From Ensifer canadensis (lineage in GTDB: Bacteria; Pseudomonadota; Alphaproteobacteria; Rhizobiales; Rhizobiaceae), in NCBI RefSeq assembly GCF_017488845.2, contig NZ_CP083371.1:1116001-1180000 (forward strand): a stretch of DNA of 64,000 nt. Reading direction: 5' to 3'. Of this stretch, positions 54,980 through 64,000 are shown piece by piece. A program made the position numbers and the translations under genes. Position 1 is the first letter of the stretch, and every line of letters begins with the position of its first letter. Below the pieces are notes generated by a model, which searched no databases, had not been told where the DNA came from, and saw nothing but the letters and a program-made list of their open reading frames with translations.

Positions 54980-56386
54980 CTATGCAGACTTCTGCGTCAC
55001 CCGGCGGCGCGTGGCGATCAATCGGGCGGCAGCATAGGTTTGCGTGACGATCTCGGGCACCAGATCGATATCGGGCAGGCTGCCGAGACCCAGGGGGCCG
55101 ATCGCGTAGAGGTTGGCCGTTGGATGGCTGTCCGAAAGCACCTCGCCGGCCGGGCTGACGGCGAGGCCGAGCCCGAGCTCGTCCGGCTGCGCCAGACCGC
55201 CGGCAAAGAGGTTCTGAATGACCGGGGCCTTGAGGTCAGGCGCAGAGCAGCGACAGTCGATGACCTGATCTGCCACCAGCAGATCTTCCTGCGGCGCTCC
55301 TGCCCAGCGGACCATGAGCCCGTCCGGCCGCCGCCGCCCGGCCCAGCCCTTGCGCACGACGGTGCGGCCGTCGGCCAGTTCCTGCTGCAGTCGCAGGTGC
55401 ATTGGCGCCGGCAGGCGGTTGCGATGGCTGTCGTAGATCGAGCGCAGATGACGGTTGAACTGACGCTTCTCCTGTTCTGGCAGAGCTTGCCACAGAGAAC
55501 GCGCGCGGCGCCGGAGCCCGTTCATGGCGGCCTGCCAGCTCAGACCGTTGGCCTCCGCCTCGGCGCAGGCTTGCCTGACGAAGCGGACGATGTCGCGTAG
55601 CCTCGTCGGCATCGGATCCACCGGGAAAGTCGGCGCTGCTGAAAGCCGCGTGTGCGATTGCGGCAGGAACCCATGCCGCGAAATGATGGTGATCTCGCCG
55701 GCATAGCCGTTGTCGCGCATTTGCAGCAGGCGATCGACGACACGCACCCCGCTGCCGAGCAGCACCGCATGGCGCGGCACCACCAGACGCCGCGCTCTCA
55801 CCAGGGGACGCTCATCGTCCGCAACCTCCATTTCAAGCGCGCGGATACCGAATCCGGTGGCGAGTACCGCAACGTCGCATTCGATCGAGCCTTCTTCCTG
55901 CAGGACCAGGAAGCGCCCGGATGGCAGCTTTCGCAGGCCCAGCACCGCCTGGCAGGAGAGCTGCATGGAGATATCCGGCCGCCGCGTCAACGCTTCGGAA
56001 AAGCGCTGGTAGACGTAGTCGCTGAAGATGCTCTTCGGTACGAAGATCTGCTGGAAGCCTGGAATGGCGGCTGAGACGGCGGAGCGAAAATCCTGGTTGG
56101 CACAGAGCCAATCGTTGAAATCCTCCGGCTGTCCGGCGGCCACCGACAGATCGCGCACGCGGCTATTGAGGATTTCGCCGCTCTGGGCGGCGGCCATGAC
56201 CTGCCCGCCACTGATGGTCGGTTGCGGGTCAAAGAGATGAACATGAAATGCTGTTCGCACCGACTTCATCAGCGCGATCGCCATCATGATCCCCGAGAAG
56301 CCGCGGCCAATGATGGCAATGCGCGGCTTTTCCCGAGGGCTGTCACTGTCGGGCGAAATCTTGGCAAACAATCCGTGGACAGTCAT
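54980..56386 (-). CDS. FAD/NAD(P)-binding oxidoreductase (second in the sulfonate cluster)
   Basis: A 468-residue protein with FAD loop IAIIGRGFSGIMMAIALM, HLFDPQPTISGGQVMAA, then the second nucleotide loop region HAVLLGSGVRVVDRLLQM and a long C-terminal part containing GLGLAVSPAGEVL. It shares its plan with the ssuD-coupled protein at 48689-50122: both have a SRRG/SRHGFLP segment and similar tails. GGGAG precedes the ATG. The upstream 343 bases contain motif copy c and no gene. A role in organosulfur oxidation or its redox supply is inferred. Confidence 0.78.
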   Translation of the reverse strand: MTVHGLFAKISPDSDSPREKPRIAIIGRGFSGIMMAIALMKSVRTAFHVHLFDPQPTISGGQVMAAAQSGEILNSRVRDLSVAAGQPEDFNDWLCANQDFRSAVSAAIPGFQQIFVPKSIFSDYVYQRFSEALTRRPDISMQLSCQAVLGLRKLPSGRFLVLQEEGSIECDVAVLATGFGIRALEMEVADDERPLVRARRLVVPRHAVLLGSGVRVVDRLLQMRDNGYAGEITIISRHGFLPQSHTRLSAAPTFPVDPMPTRLRDIVRFVRQACAEAEANGLSWQAAMNGLRRRARSLWQALPEQEKRQFNRHLRSIYDSHRNRLPAPMHLRLQQELADGRTVVRKGWAGRRRPDGLMVRWAGAPQEDLLVADQVIDCRCSAPDLKAPVIQNLFAGGLAQPDELGLGLAVSPAGEVLSDSHPTANLYAIGPLGLGSLPDIDLVPEIVTQTYAAARLIATRRRVTQKSA

Positions 56387-56623
56387 GTGAGCTCCCTTGT
56401 GGCCCGACTGCGGTCAGTCGGCAAAGTTTGAAACGCATGGCTGTTCCGATCCCGAACACGGATCGGACCTTGGGGTATCGCCCAGCACCGAGATCGGCCG
56501 CTGACGGGGCTCAAATCTGCAGTGTCGGGGATGGTGCCGCCAGCCGCATGGGCCGGCGAGGAGGTATCCGTTGTTCTGGCTGGCCTGGCACCTCGGCACA
56601 TGGTCATCCCTATACGGCATACT

Positions 56624-56638
56624 CTATAAAGTTTATGC
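56624..56638. promoter_or_regulatory. Sulfur-cluster motif, copy c
   Basis: CTATAAAGTTTATGC, 237 bases upstream of the second FAD protein gene and in the gap after the alpha/beta hydrolase gene. Confidence 0.45.
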
Positions 56639-56729
56639 GCTATTAAAACGCGATTTCCAGCGGACATCAAGCCCTTTGTGTCGCCCCTGCGTTTCGAGCC
56701 GCACGTAGAAGGTGAAACCGCGCCGGTAT

Positions 56730-57338
56730 CTATCGGCCAGCGACGACGCGACCCTCCCGGTTTTCAGCGATTTGTGCAGCGCTCGCCGGGGGCTGTTCGC
56801 GCCGTGCGATGCCATTCAGGACTGTCAGCAGGTCGTAGCCGCGCGACCACCGGCCAAAACCGCTCGCGACATTGATGTGCCCGGCATGACCGAGATCGAC
56901 GAGCCGGCTGCCCCAGCGGGTCGAGATATGCCGCAATCGGTCGAACGACATATAGGGGTCGTTGAGGCTGCCGACGATCAGGCTCGGAAACGGCAACGGA
57001 TGCTCGGGCATGGCGCCGAACGCGATCGAGCCGGGATGCAGCCGCCCCGTCACGTCTAGATCGCAGGGCGCCACCAGAAGCGCGCTTCTGATCTGCCGTG
57101 CCAGCGGTCGACGCGCCAGACTGGCAACGAGGATGCAGCCCAGGCTGTGGGCAACAACGTCCACGACACCGTGACGGAGAATAGTGCGCTCCAGCGCGTC
57201 ACGCCACCGCTCGAGCACCGGATGGTCCCAGTCATCTTGCTCGACGAGCGTCGCTCGCGGCTGGTCGTCCAGCCAGTGACGCTGCCAGTGCCCCGCGCCC
57301 GAGCCGAAAAGACCGGGGATGATCAAGGTTTTTGCCAT
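56730..57338 (-). CDS. RBBP9/YdeN-type alpha/beta hydrolase
   Basis: A 202-residue serine hydrolase: TLIIPGLFGSGAGHWQRHW at the N-terminus, nucleophile Ser in VVAHSLGCI, acid Asp probably in VGSLNDPYM, and catalytic His in DLGHAGHINV. Members are small esterases of unknown substrate. Motif copy d lies about 120 bases upstream, so it may belong to the sulfur-limitation response. Start ATG 57338; the frame extends 7 codons further without merit. Confidence 0.83.
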   Translation of the reverse strand: MAKTLIIPGLFGSGAGHWQRHWLDDQPRATLVEQDDWDHPVLERWRDALERTILRHGVVDVVAHSLGCILVASLARRPLARQIRSALLVAPCDLDVTGRLHPGSIAFGAMPEHPLPFPSLIVGSLNDPYMSFDRLRHISTRWGSRLVDLGHAGHINVASGFGRWSRGYDLLTVLNGIARREQPPASAAQIAENREGRVVAGR

Positions 57339-57458
57339 GGTATCAGCCTCTTGCGACACGGGCCAAGTGGCGGTGCGCCGATCGTCTTCCTATCAAACAA
57401 TTCATGGGGCGATTATGCGAAGGCAACTGGCATGAGGTAAGCAAGGAATACCCAATAT

Positions 57459-57473
57459 CCATAAAATCTATAG
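57459..57473. promoter_or_regulatory. Sulfur-cluster motif, copy d
   Basis: CCATAAAATCTATAG, 120 bases before the alpha/beta hydrolase start and 220 bases before the small gene ahead of cysT. The rest of 57339-57693 shows no gene. Confidence 0.45.
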
Positions 57474-57693
57474 CATAACTTTCTGCGGCTTTGAATCAGT
57501 GCACTGAAATTGCCGTATCGGCTGTGGAACAATGCTTGAGGCAGAGTGTTTCCTTTGACGCGTTTCTCAGCGAAATCAGTTTCGTTTTGAGGCCCCCGGC
57601 AGTCAAAAATTGCGTTGTTGGTGCCTGCGAAATTGATAGTTTGACGCGAGGACTTCGGCGGCAAGCGCAATCGAAGTTTTGAGGAGTGGTGCT

Positions 57694-57879
57694 GTGTTCG
57701 GCCAACTCGACAAGCCGGACGAAAGAACAGCAAGGTTGGCGGCGGACCAGATAGGTTTTGCCCGACCGGCGGTGCTAAGGCGTCGGGTTTGTTTGAGCTT
57801 GATCGGAATGGCGATCGCCTGGTTGGAAACGGCCGGGTCGATCATTGAGGACCGCTTGGGTTTTTTGCCTTGGGCATGA
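57694..57879 (+). CDS. Small hypothetical protein translationally coupled to cysT
   Basis: A possible 61-residue gene: GTG start with GAGGAG 8 bases upstream, and a stop whose TGA overlaps the cysT ATG (ATGA). The product begins [21 protein letters not shown] and ends with a mildly hydrophobic stretch. I recognise no family. The ribosome site and overlap argue for translation; the composition is not otherwise convincing. It occupies the place where a sulfate-binding-protein gene would be expected. Confidence 0.4.
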   Translation: MFGQLDKPDERTARLAADQIGFARPAVLRRRVCLSLIGMAIAWLETAGSIIEDRLGFLPWA

Positions 57880-58754
57880 GAGGTGAGTTGGATTTGAGAG
57901 AGCATGGCCACAACAGGCGCTGGCGGTTTCGTCAGCCGAGCGTGCTTCCGGGGTTCGGTCTGGCGCTCGGCGTCACGCTATTCTGGCTGGTTTTGATCAT
58001 CCTCATTCCGCTGTCGGGCCTGATCTGGCGCTCGAGCGGCCTTGGCTGGTCGCAGTTCATGACGCTGGCGCTCGACACCCGCACCCTCAATGCACTCAGG
58101 ATCAGTTTCGGCACGGCCTTTGTCGCCGCCATCGTCAATCTGATCTTCGGCGTCATCCTCGCCTGGGTGCTGGTGCGCTATCGTTTCCCCGGCAAGCGGG
58201 TGATCGACGCCATGGTCGACCTGCCGTTCGCGCTGCCGACGGCGGTCGCCGGCATTGCGCTGGCGACACTGTATGCCCCGAACGGCTGGATCGGCGCGCT
58301 GCTGGCGCCGCTTGGCATCAAGATCGCCTTTACCCCCATCGGCATCGTCATCGCGCTGATCTTCGTCGGCCTGCCCTTCGTCGTCCGGACCGTGCAGCCG
58401 ATCATGGAGGAGATCGACAAGGAAGTGGAGGAGGCCGCCGCCACGCTCGGCGCCAGCCGCTTCCAGACGATCCGCCGGGTGCTGTTGCCGGGACTGCTGC
58501 CGGCTGGGCTGACCGGCTTTGCCCTCGCCTTTGCCCGCGGCGTCGGCGAATACGGTTCGGTGATCTTCATCGCCGGCAACCTGCCCTACGTCTCCGAGAT
58601 CGCCCCGCTCTTGATCGTCATCCGGCTGGAAGAGTTTAATTATCCCGCCGCCACCGCCATTGCCGCGGTGATGCTGGTGATCTCCTTTGCCATGCTGCTC
58701 GTCATCAACTCGATCCAGGCCTGGAGCCGGCGGAGATATGTCTATGTCGCCTGA
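57876..58754 (+). CDS. cysT: Sulfate/thiosulfate ABC transporter permease CysT (CysU)
   Basis: A 292-residue inner-membrane permease: [37 protein letters not shown] at the N-terminus, [15 protein letters not shown], and the EAA-type loop [30 protein letters not shown]. The order T-W-A matches the usual sulfate permease operon, but no cysP/sbp gene precedes it. ATG 57876 is chosen because it overlaps the upstream small gene; several in-frame TTG codons follow. Confidence 0.92.
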   Translation: MRGELDLREHGHNRRWRFRQPSVLPGFGLALGVTLFWLVLIILIPLSGLIWRSSGLGWSQFMTLALDTRTLNALRISFGTAFVAAIVNLIFGVILAWVLVRYRFPGKRVIDAMVDLPFALPTAVAGIALATLYAPNGWIGALLAPLGIKIAFTPIGIVIALIFVGLPFVVRTVQPIMEEIDKEVEEAAATLGASRFQTIRRVLLPGLLPAGLTGFALAFARGVGEYGSVIFIAGNLPYVSEIAPLLIVIRLEEFNYPAATAIAAVMLVISFAMLLVINSIQAWSRRRYVYVA

Positions 58755-59616
58755 TCTGACTACAGCCGCCCATCACGTGCGCGCCGCCACCTCGGAAAGC
58801 CGCTTTGCCCGGCTAAGTCTGATCGCTGCAGCGCTCGCCTTCGTCGGCCTGTTCCTGCTGCTGCCGCTGGCCGCCGTCTTTACCGAGGCGCTGCGCAAGG
58901 GACCGGCCGAGTTCCTGTCGGCGCTTGGCGATGCCGAGACCTTTTCCGCCATCCGCCTGACGCTGATCGTCGCGGCCATCGCCGTGCCGCTCAACCTCGT
59001 CTTCGGCGTCGCCGCCGCCTGGGCGATCGCCAAGTTCGAGTTCATCGGCAAGGCCTTCCTGACGACGTTGATCGACCTGCCGTTCTCGGTCTCGCCGGTG
59101 ATCTCCGGTCTGGTCTTCGTGCTTCTGTTCGGCTCGCACAGCCTCATCGGCCCGTGGCTGCAGAGCCATGGCATCCAGATCCTGTTTGCCGTGCCGGGGC
59201 TGGTGCTGGCCACCGTCTTCGTCACCTTCCCCTTCGTTGCCCGCGAGCTGATCCCGCTGATGCAGGAACAGGGCACCAGCGACGAGGAGGCGGCGCTGTC
59301 CTTGGGCGCATCCGGCTGGCAGACCTTCTGGCATGTGACGCTGCCCAACATCAAATGGGGGCTGCTTTACGGCGTGCTCCTGTGCAACGCCCGCGCCATG
59401 GGCGAGTTCGGCGCGGTGTCGGTGGTCTCGGGCCATATTCGTGGCCAGACCAACACCATGCCGTTGCAGGTGGAAATCCTCTATAATGAATATAACTTCG
59501 TCGCCGCCTTTGCGGTTGCGACGTTGCTGGCGCTGCTGGCGCTGGTCACCCTCGTCTTGAAAACGGCGCTCGAGCTTCGCTACAGCGCCGAGATCGCCGC
59601 CAGCCGCAGGCATTGA
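58744..59616 (+). CDS. cysW: Sulfate/thiosulfate ABC transporter permease CysW
   Basis: A 290-residue permease with six helices; [29 protein letters not shown] and the docking loop [31 protein letters not shown] are typical of CysW. ATG 58744 (GGAG 9 bases upstream) overlaps the cysT end by 11 bases; an ATG 6 bases earlier is also possible. Confidence 0.92.
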   Translation: MSPDLTTAAHHVRAATSESRFARLSLIAAALAFVGLFLLLPLAAVFTEALRKGPAEFLSALGDAETFSAIRLTLIVAAIAVPLNLVFGVAAAWAIAKFEFIGKAFLTTLIDLPFSVSPVISGLVFVLLFGSHSLIGPWLQSHGIQILFAVPGLVLATVFVTFPFVARELIPLMQEQGTSDEEAALSLGASGWQTFWHVTLPNIKWGLLYGVLLCNARAMGEFGAVSVVSGHIRGQTNTMPLQVEILYNEYNFVAAFAVATLLALLALVTLVLKTALELRYSAEIAASRRH

Positions 59617-59631
59617 AAGGTCCGGATCGTC

Positions 59632-60741
<1,110 letters not shown>

Positions 60742-60747
60742 CCTTGC

Positions 60748-60776
60748 AAGAGCGCCAGCCCTAGCCGGCGCTCTTT
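60748..60776 (+). terminator. Terminator after cysA
   Basis: AAGAGCGCC (60748-60756) pairs perfectly with GGCGCTCTT (60767-60775), 6 bases after the cysA stop, ending in TTT. Confidence 0.7.
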
Positions 60777-60805
60777 GGATCAATGATTACCGCCCGCGTC
60801 GTGTT

Positions 60806-62248
60806 CTAGGAAGGGACGGGCAGCGACAACGGCGCCAAGTCGCGCATTGGCCGCTTCTTGGGATCATTCTCAGGCGCCTTGCGGCACGCGTAATTCTGCG
60901 CGTCCTGTAGCAGCGCCACGGCTCCGTCGTAGTCGATTTTGGTCGCGCGCCCATGGCGCACGACGCATTGTCCATCGACATAGACTTCCTCGATAGCGCG
61001 CTCTGCCGCGCAATGCAGCAGATTGCGCAAGGGGTCGTAAACCGGCTGCATCGCGTGGTGTTTCAGGTCAACGATGAGAAAGTCGGCTTTTGCGCCGACG
61101 GCAATCCGGCCGATATCGTCACGGCCAAGCGCGCGGGCGCCCGCAAGCGTTGCCGTATCGAGAATATCCGCGGTCGATACGTCGAACACGGATTTGCCCG
61201 AAAGCCTCGCACAGATCATCGCCTGGCGCATTTCTTCAAGCATGTTGAAGGGATAGCTGTCAGTCCCGAGGGCGACGTTGACGCCGGCGCGGCGATAGCG
61301 CCCGACCGATTCCAGCGCCATGCCGCTGCGCGAGAACGTCACCGGGCAATGGGCGACCGTCGTGCGCCGCTCTGCCAGCAGGCCGAGATCGATATCGGTG
61401 CGCTGGCGCGTCCAGGAATGGCTGTCGACGAAGATGCAATGGCCAAGGATCAGGTTGTCGCCGAGGATCCCCAGGCTTTCCAGATACTGCACCGCGGTCA
61501 GGCCAGTCCGGCGCAGCATTTCCTCATGTTCCGCCATGGTCTGGGCGGAGTGGATGGTGATCGGCATGCCGCGCTTGCGCGCCTCTGCGGCCGCGTCCTG
61601 CAGCAATTCGGCCGAGCAGGTCTCGATCTGCGATGGCGCCACCACCCCGCCAAGGCGTCCGGAGGGATGGGCTGCGGCAGTGTCGACCACATCAAGCGCC
61701 CGGGCGAAAGCCTCGCGGCCTCGAGCCTTGTCCCAGATGAAATCAAGGCGATGGCTGTCTTCGACATGCCATTGCGCTTCGCGGAAGCCTGGAGCGACGA
61801 AGGCGCGAGCACCGCTTCGCGCCAAGGTCGGCAGCCAGCTTTCATGCGGCCCGGCAATGTCCAGCAGCGTGGTGACGCCGCTACGCATGAGGTCGCCGAG
61901 CATCACGGTCAACGACGCCTCGATCGCGCCATCGTCGATTTCCAGCAGGTTGGAATACTCGTAGAGGGCGTTGCCCCAAAGTGCTGCCGTACCCGCGTCT
62001 TCGAAGATGCCCTTGGAGATCGGTTCCTCGCCGGAGTGGCAATGCACATTGACGAAACCCGGCATCACCATCCGGTCGGCACCGGAGGTTTCGCTGGCAA
62101 AGGCGCCGTCATAATGTCCGCCGACATGGACGAAACCGGTATCGTCATAGGCGACGTCGACGTCGTTGAGATAGACATGGCTTTTCGTCTCGGTGTCGAA
62201 GCCGACAACCGTATGCGCCCTGCGGATGAGGTGAATATTGCTAGTCAT
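60806..62248 (-). CDS. Amidohydrolase-family protein (chlorohydrolase/cytosine-deaminase-like)
   Basis: A 480-residue metal-dependent hydrolase/deaminase. The HxH metal site is GFVNVHCHSGEEP, with later ligands in TIHSAQTMAEHEEM and LGHCIFVDSHSW, and the catalytic Asp in ALGTDSYPFNMLEEMR. The C-terminal GRIAVGAKADFLIVDLKH is the usual composite-domain return. Likely substrate: an N-heterocycle or amide. It overlaps the amino-acid permease gene, so the transporter probably imports its substrate. Confidence 0.87.
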   Translation of the reverse strand: MTSNIHLIRRAHTVVGFDTETKSHVYLNDVDVAYDDTGFVHVGGHYDGAFASETSGADRMVMPGFVNVHCHSGEEPISKGIFEDAGTAALWGNALYEYSNLLEIDDGAIEASLTVMLGDLMRSGVTTLLDIAGPHESWLPTLARSGARAFVAPGFREAQWHVEDSHRLDFIWDKARGREAFARALDVVDTAAAHPSGRLGGVVAPSQIETCSAELLQDAAAEARKRGMPITIHSAQTMAEHEEMLRRTGLTAVQYLESLGILGDNLILGHCIFVDSHSWTRQRTDIDLGLLAERRTTVAHCPVTFSRSGMALESVGRYRRAGVNVALGTDSYPFNMLEEMRQAMICARLSGKSVFDVSTADILDTATLAGARALGRDDIGRIAVGAKADFLIVDLKHHAMQPVYDPLRNLLHCAAERAIEEVYVDGQCVVRHGRATKIDYDGAVALLQDAQNYACRKAPENDPKKRPMRDLAPLSLPVPS

Positions 62249-63347
62249 GCGTGGTCCTGAAATATTGCTCGAGGAAACGGCTATAAGCGCCCATTAATGC
62301 GCTGAAAAAGAAGTAAACGACCGCCGCAAAAACGTAGCCTTCGAGCACGGCGATGCCCTGCCATTGCGGATCGCGCATGGCGGTGCGCACGGTATCGAGA
62401 AAATCGAGCAGGCCGACAATCGTCACCAGGGTCGTATCCTGGAAAAAGCCGATGAACAGCCCGACGAGCGGCGGGATAACCTTCTTCAGGGCTTGCGGCA
62501 GCACGATCTTTCGCATGATCTGCCAATAGTGCAGCCCGAGCGAATGGCCCGCCTCGATCTGCCCCTTGGGAACGGCCTGCAATCCGCCGCGGACGATTTC
62601 GGCGATGTAGGCGGCGGCGAAGAGAATGATCGCCACCTGGGCCCGCAGCAGTTTGTCGATGGTAATACCATCAGGCATGAACAGTGGCAGCATGACGGTC
62701 GCCATGAACAGGATGCTGATCAGCGGCACGCCGCGAACGATTTCGATGAAGCCGACGCCGAGAATGCGGATCGCCGGCAGGCTCGAAGCACGCGCAAGCG
62801 CAAGTGCAATGCCGAGCGGCAAGGCGCAGGCGAGCCCGACGAAGGAAAGCATGAACGACAGCGGCAGGCCGCCCCACTGGGTGGTCGGCACGACGGTCAA
62901 CCCGAACAGGCCACCGGCCATCAGCGCGTAAAGCGTCGGCAGGATCACCACGATCCATGTGACCGCAAGCGCCCGGCCCCAAGTGCGCGGCACCATCGAC
63001 ACGCCGCAAGCGCCGAGAAACAGCAGCATCGCCGTGAGCGGTCGCCACTGCTCGTCGAAGGGATAGAAGCCGAAGAAGATATAGCGCAGCTTGGTCGACA
63101 GGAACGGCCAGCAGGCGCCGCTTGAAACCTTGCACTCCGCCGGCGTGCCGGAAAAGATCGCGTCGAGGAACAGCCAGCCGATCGCGAGCTTGGCAAGGCC
63201 GAAGATCGTGCCGAGGCAAAGTATGGTGATCAGTGCGTTGCCCGGCGTTCCGAAATAGGCGGAAAGCCAGGTACGGTTGCTCACCCTCGGGCGGGCGGCG
63301 GGCGCCATCAGGATAGGGTCGGCAAGGAAGCCTTCGAACTGGGCCAT
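62241..63347 (-). CDS. Polar amino-acid ABC transporter permease (AapM/HisM type)
   Basis: A 368-residue inner-membrane permease, longer than simple HisM proteins and like rhizobial AapM, with an extra N-terminal part. The docking region is VPKGQIEAGHSLGLHYWQIMRKIVLPQALKKVIPPLVGLFIGFFQDTTLV. It follows the AapQ-like gene by 3 bases and overlaps the amidohydrolase gene by 8. An ATPase gene is not in the window. Confidence 0.88.
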   Translation of the reverse strand: MAQFEGFLADPILMAPAARPRVSNRTWLSAYFGTPGNALITILCLGTIFGLAKLAIGWLFLDAIFSGTPAECKVSSGACWPFLSTKLRYIFFGFYPFDEQWRPLTAMLLFLGACGVSMVPRTWGRALAVTWIVVILPTLYALMAGGLFGLTVVPTTQWGGLPLSFMLSFVGLACALPLGIALALARASSLPAIRILGVGFIEIVRGVPLISILFMATVMLPLFMPDGITIDKLLRAQVAIILFAAAYIAEIVRGGLQAVPKGQIEAGHSLGLHYWQIMRKIVLPQALKKVIPPLVGLFIGFFQDTTLVTIVGLLDFLDTVRTAMRDPQWQGIAVLEGYVFAAVVYFFFSALMGAYSRFLEQYFRTTHD

Positions 63348-63350
63348 GGC

Positions 63351-64000
63351 TCAGCGCTCCCTCAGCGCAACGCGCGCGTTGTACCAGTTCATCACCAGCG
63401 AGATCAGGATGGACAGGCCGAGATAGACGGCCATGAAGATGGCAATGGCTTCGATGGCCTGGCCGGTCTGGTTCATGATGGTGTTGGAAACCATCACCAG
63501 ATCCGGATAGCCGATGGCAATCGCGAGCGAGCTGTTCTTGAAGACCGTGAGATAGGTGTTGGTCAACGGCGGCACGATAATACGCAGCGCCTGCGGCAGG
63601 ATGACGAGTTTCAGCGTGCGCGAGCGCGGCAGGCCGAGGGCCGTCGCGGCCTCCCATTGTCCCTTGCTGACGGCTTGAATGCCGGCGCGCACGATCTCGG
63701 CGACATTTGCCGAAGCGCTCAACGTCAGGCCGATCAGCAGTGCCACGAATTCCGGGCGCACGTGATAGCCGCCGGTCAGGCGGAACCGGCCGAGTTCGGG
63801 GACATCCATCGAGACCGAGATGTCGGCGAACAGCAGTGTTGCCGCCAGCGGCAGCAGGAAGGCAAGCGCCGCTATGGTGGCAACGGGCATCTCCTTGCCC
63901 GTGGCAATCCGACGACGCGCAAGGACGCGCTCGATCGCAACAGCGGCAGCGGCGCCGACGAACAGGGCGATGAGGAGCGATTCAAAGCCGCTCGCCCATC
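63351..64000 (-). CDS. Polar amino-acid ABC transporter permease (AapQ type), 5' end missing
   Basis: The C-terminal 216 codons of a permease; the frame is open to the right window edge, so the N-terminus lies beyond. The docking loop is VSKGQWEAATALGLPRSRTLKLVILPQALRIIVPPLTNTYLTVFKNSSLAIAIGYPDL, as in AapQ. It pairs with the following AapM-type permease. The binding protein would be expected further right. Confidence 0.88.
   Translation of the reverse strand, partial: WASGFESLLIALFVGAAAAVAIERVLARRRIATGKEMPVATIAALAFLLPLAATLLFADISVSMDVPELGRFRLTGGYHVRPEFVALLIGLTLSASANVAEIVRAGIQAVSKGQWEAATALGLPRSRTLKLVILPQALRIIVPPLTNTYLTVFKNSSLAIAIGYPDLVMVSNTIMNQTGQAIEAIAIFMAVYLGLSILISLVMNWYNARVALRER

Overview
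The window is about 64 kb of high-GC DNA with the gene content of a Rhizobiaceae-type alphaproteobacterium (Rhizobium, Sinorhizobium/Ensifer or Agrobacterium relatives). It is dominated by ABC, TRAP and MFS transporters and catabolic operons. It also holds IalB, BON and DUF4168 small secreted proteins, a quaternary-ammonium (betaine) ABC operon, Aap-like amino-acid permeases and, at 16.5 kb, a short intergenic repeat of a kind common in rhizobial genomes. I see no rRNA, tRNA, CRISPR array, transposase or phage gene. This looks like an accessory or metabolic replicon region, or a metabolic part of a chromosome.

Layout. 0-8 kb: aldehyde dehydrogenase (5' cut by the window edge), leucine-type dehydrogenase, GST, YdhF-like aldo/keto reductase, small XRE regulator, and the betaine ABC operon read right to left. 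8-23 kb: a mixed region. It holds a frameshifted SH3-domain gene behind an ialB-like gene, a BON protein, an FkbM-like methyltransferase, a P450 lacking the usual acid-alcohol pair divergent from a LysR gene, an hdhA relic, an Lrp/MFS pair around a clear palindrome, an L,D-transpeptidase followed by two lipoproteins, an ICMT/E2-like/SDR-SEC-C operon, and TerC. 23-25 kb: a MarR gene whose start lies in a 26-bp palindrome, followed by an MFS gene.

25-44 kb is one large deoxy-sugar (L-fucose-like) catabolic region. It has a TRAP transporter (dctPQM), an eleven-gene operon and a divergent IclR regulator with a lactonase. The operon encodes a sugar ABC transporter, a mutarotase, Gfo/Idh and SDR oxidoreductases, two enolase-superfamily dehydratases, an FAH-family hydrolase and a MaoC protein. 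Together these outline the non-phosphorylating route L-fucose > lactone > fuconate > 2-keto-3-deoxyfuconate > diketo acid > pyruvate + lactate. Next to it is a second operon joining a MaoC protein, a CaiB/BaiF CoA-transferase and an ABC-type binding protein with no signal peptide. Three promoters in the region share a TTTCTYAT-type site.

44-49 kb: pseudoazurin with an FNR-type box, divergent from an operon led by a MarR regulator that carries a C-terminal four-cysteine (HiPIP-like) tail. That operon continues with AhpD-like, thioredoxin-like, class-I amidotransferase and MOSC proteins. 49-57 kb: a sulfonate region (ssuD, flavin reductase, tauABC) flanked by two related FAD/NAD(P)-binding proteins, one translationally coupled to ssuD. 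A 15-bp AT-rich motif recurs at four promoter regions there. 57-61 kb: cysTWA sulfate permease genes without a periplasmic binding protein. 61-64 kb: an amidohydrolase and two polar amino-acid ABC permeases, the last cut by the window edge.
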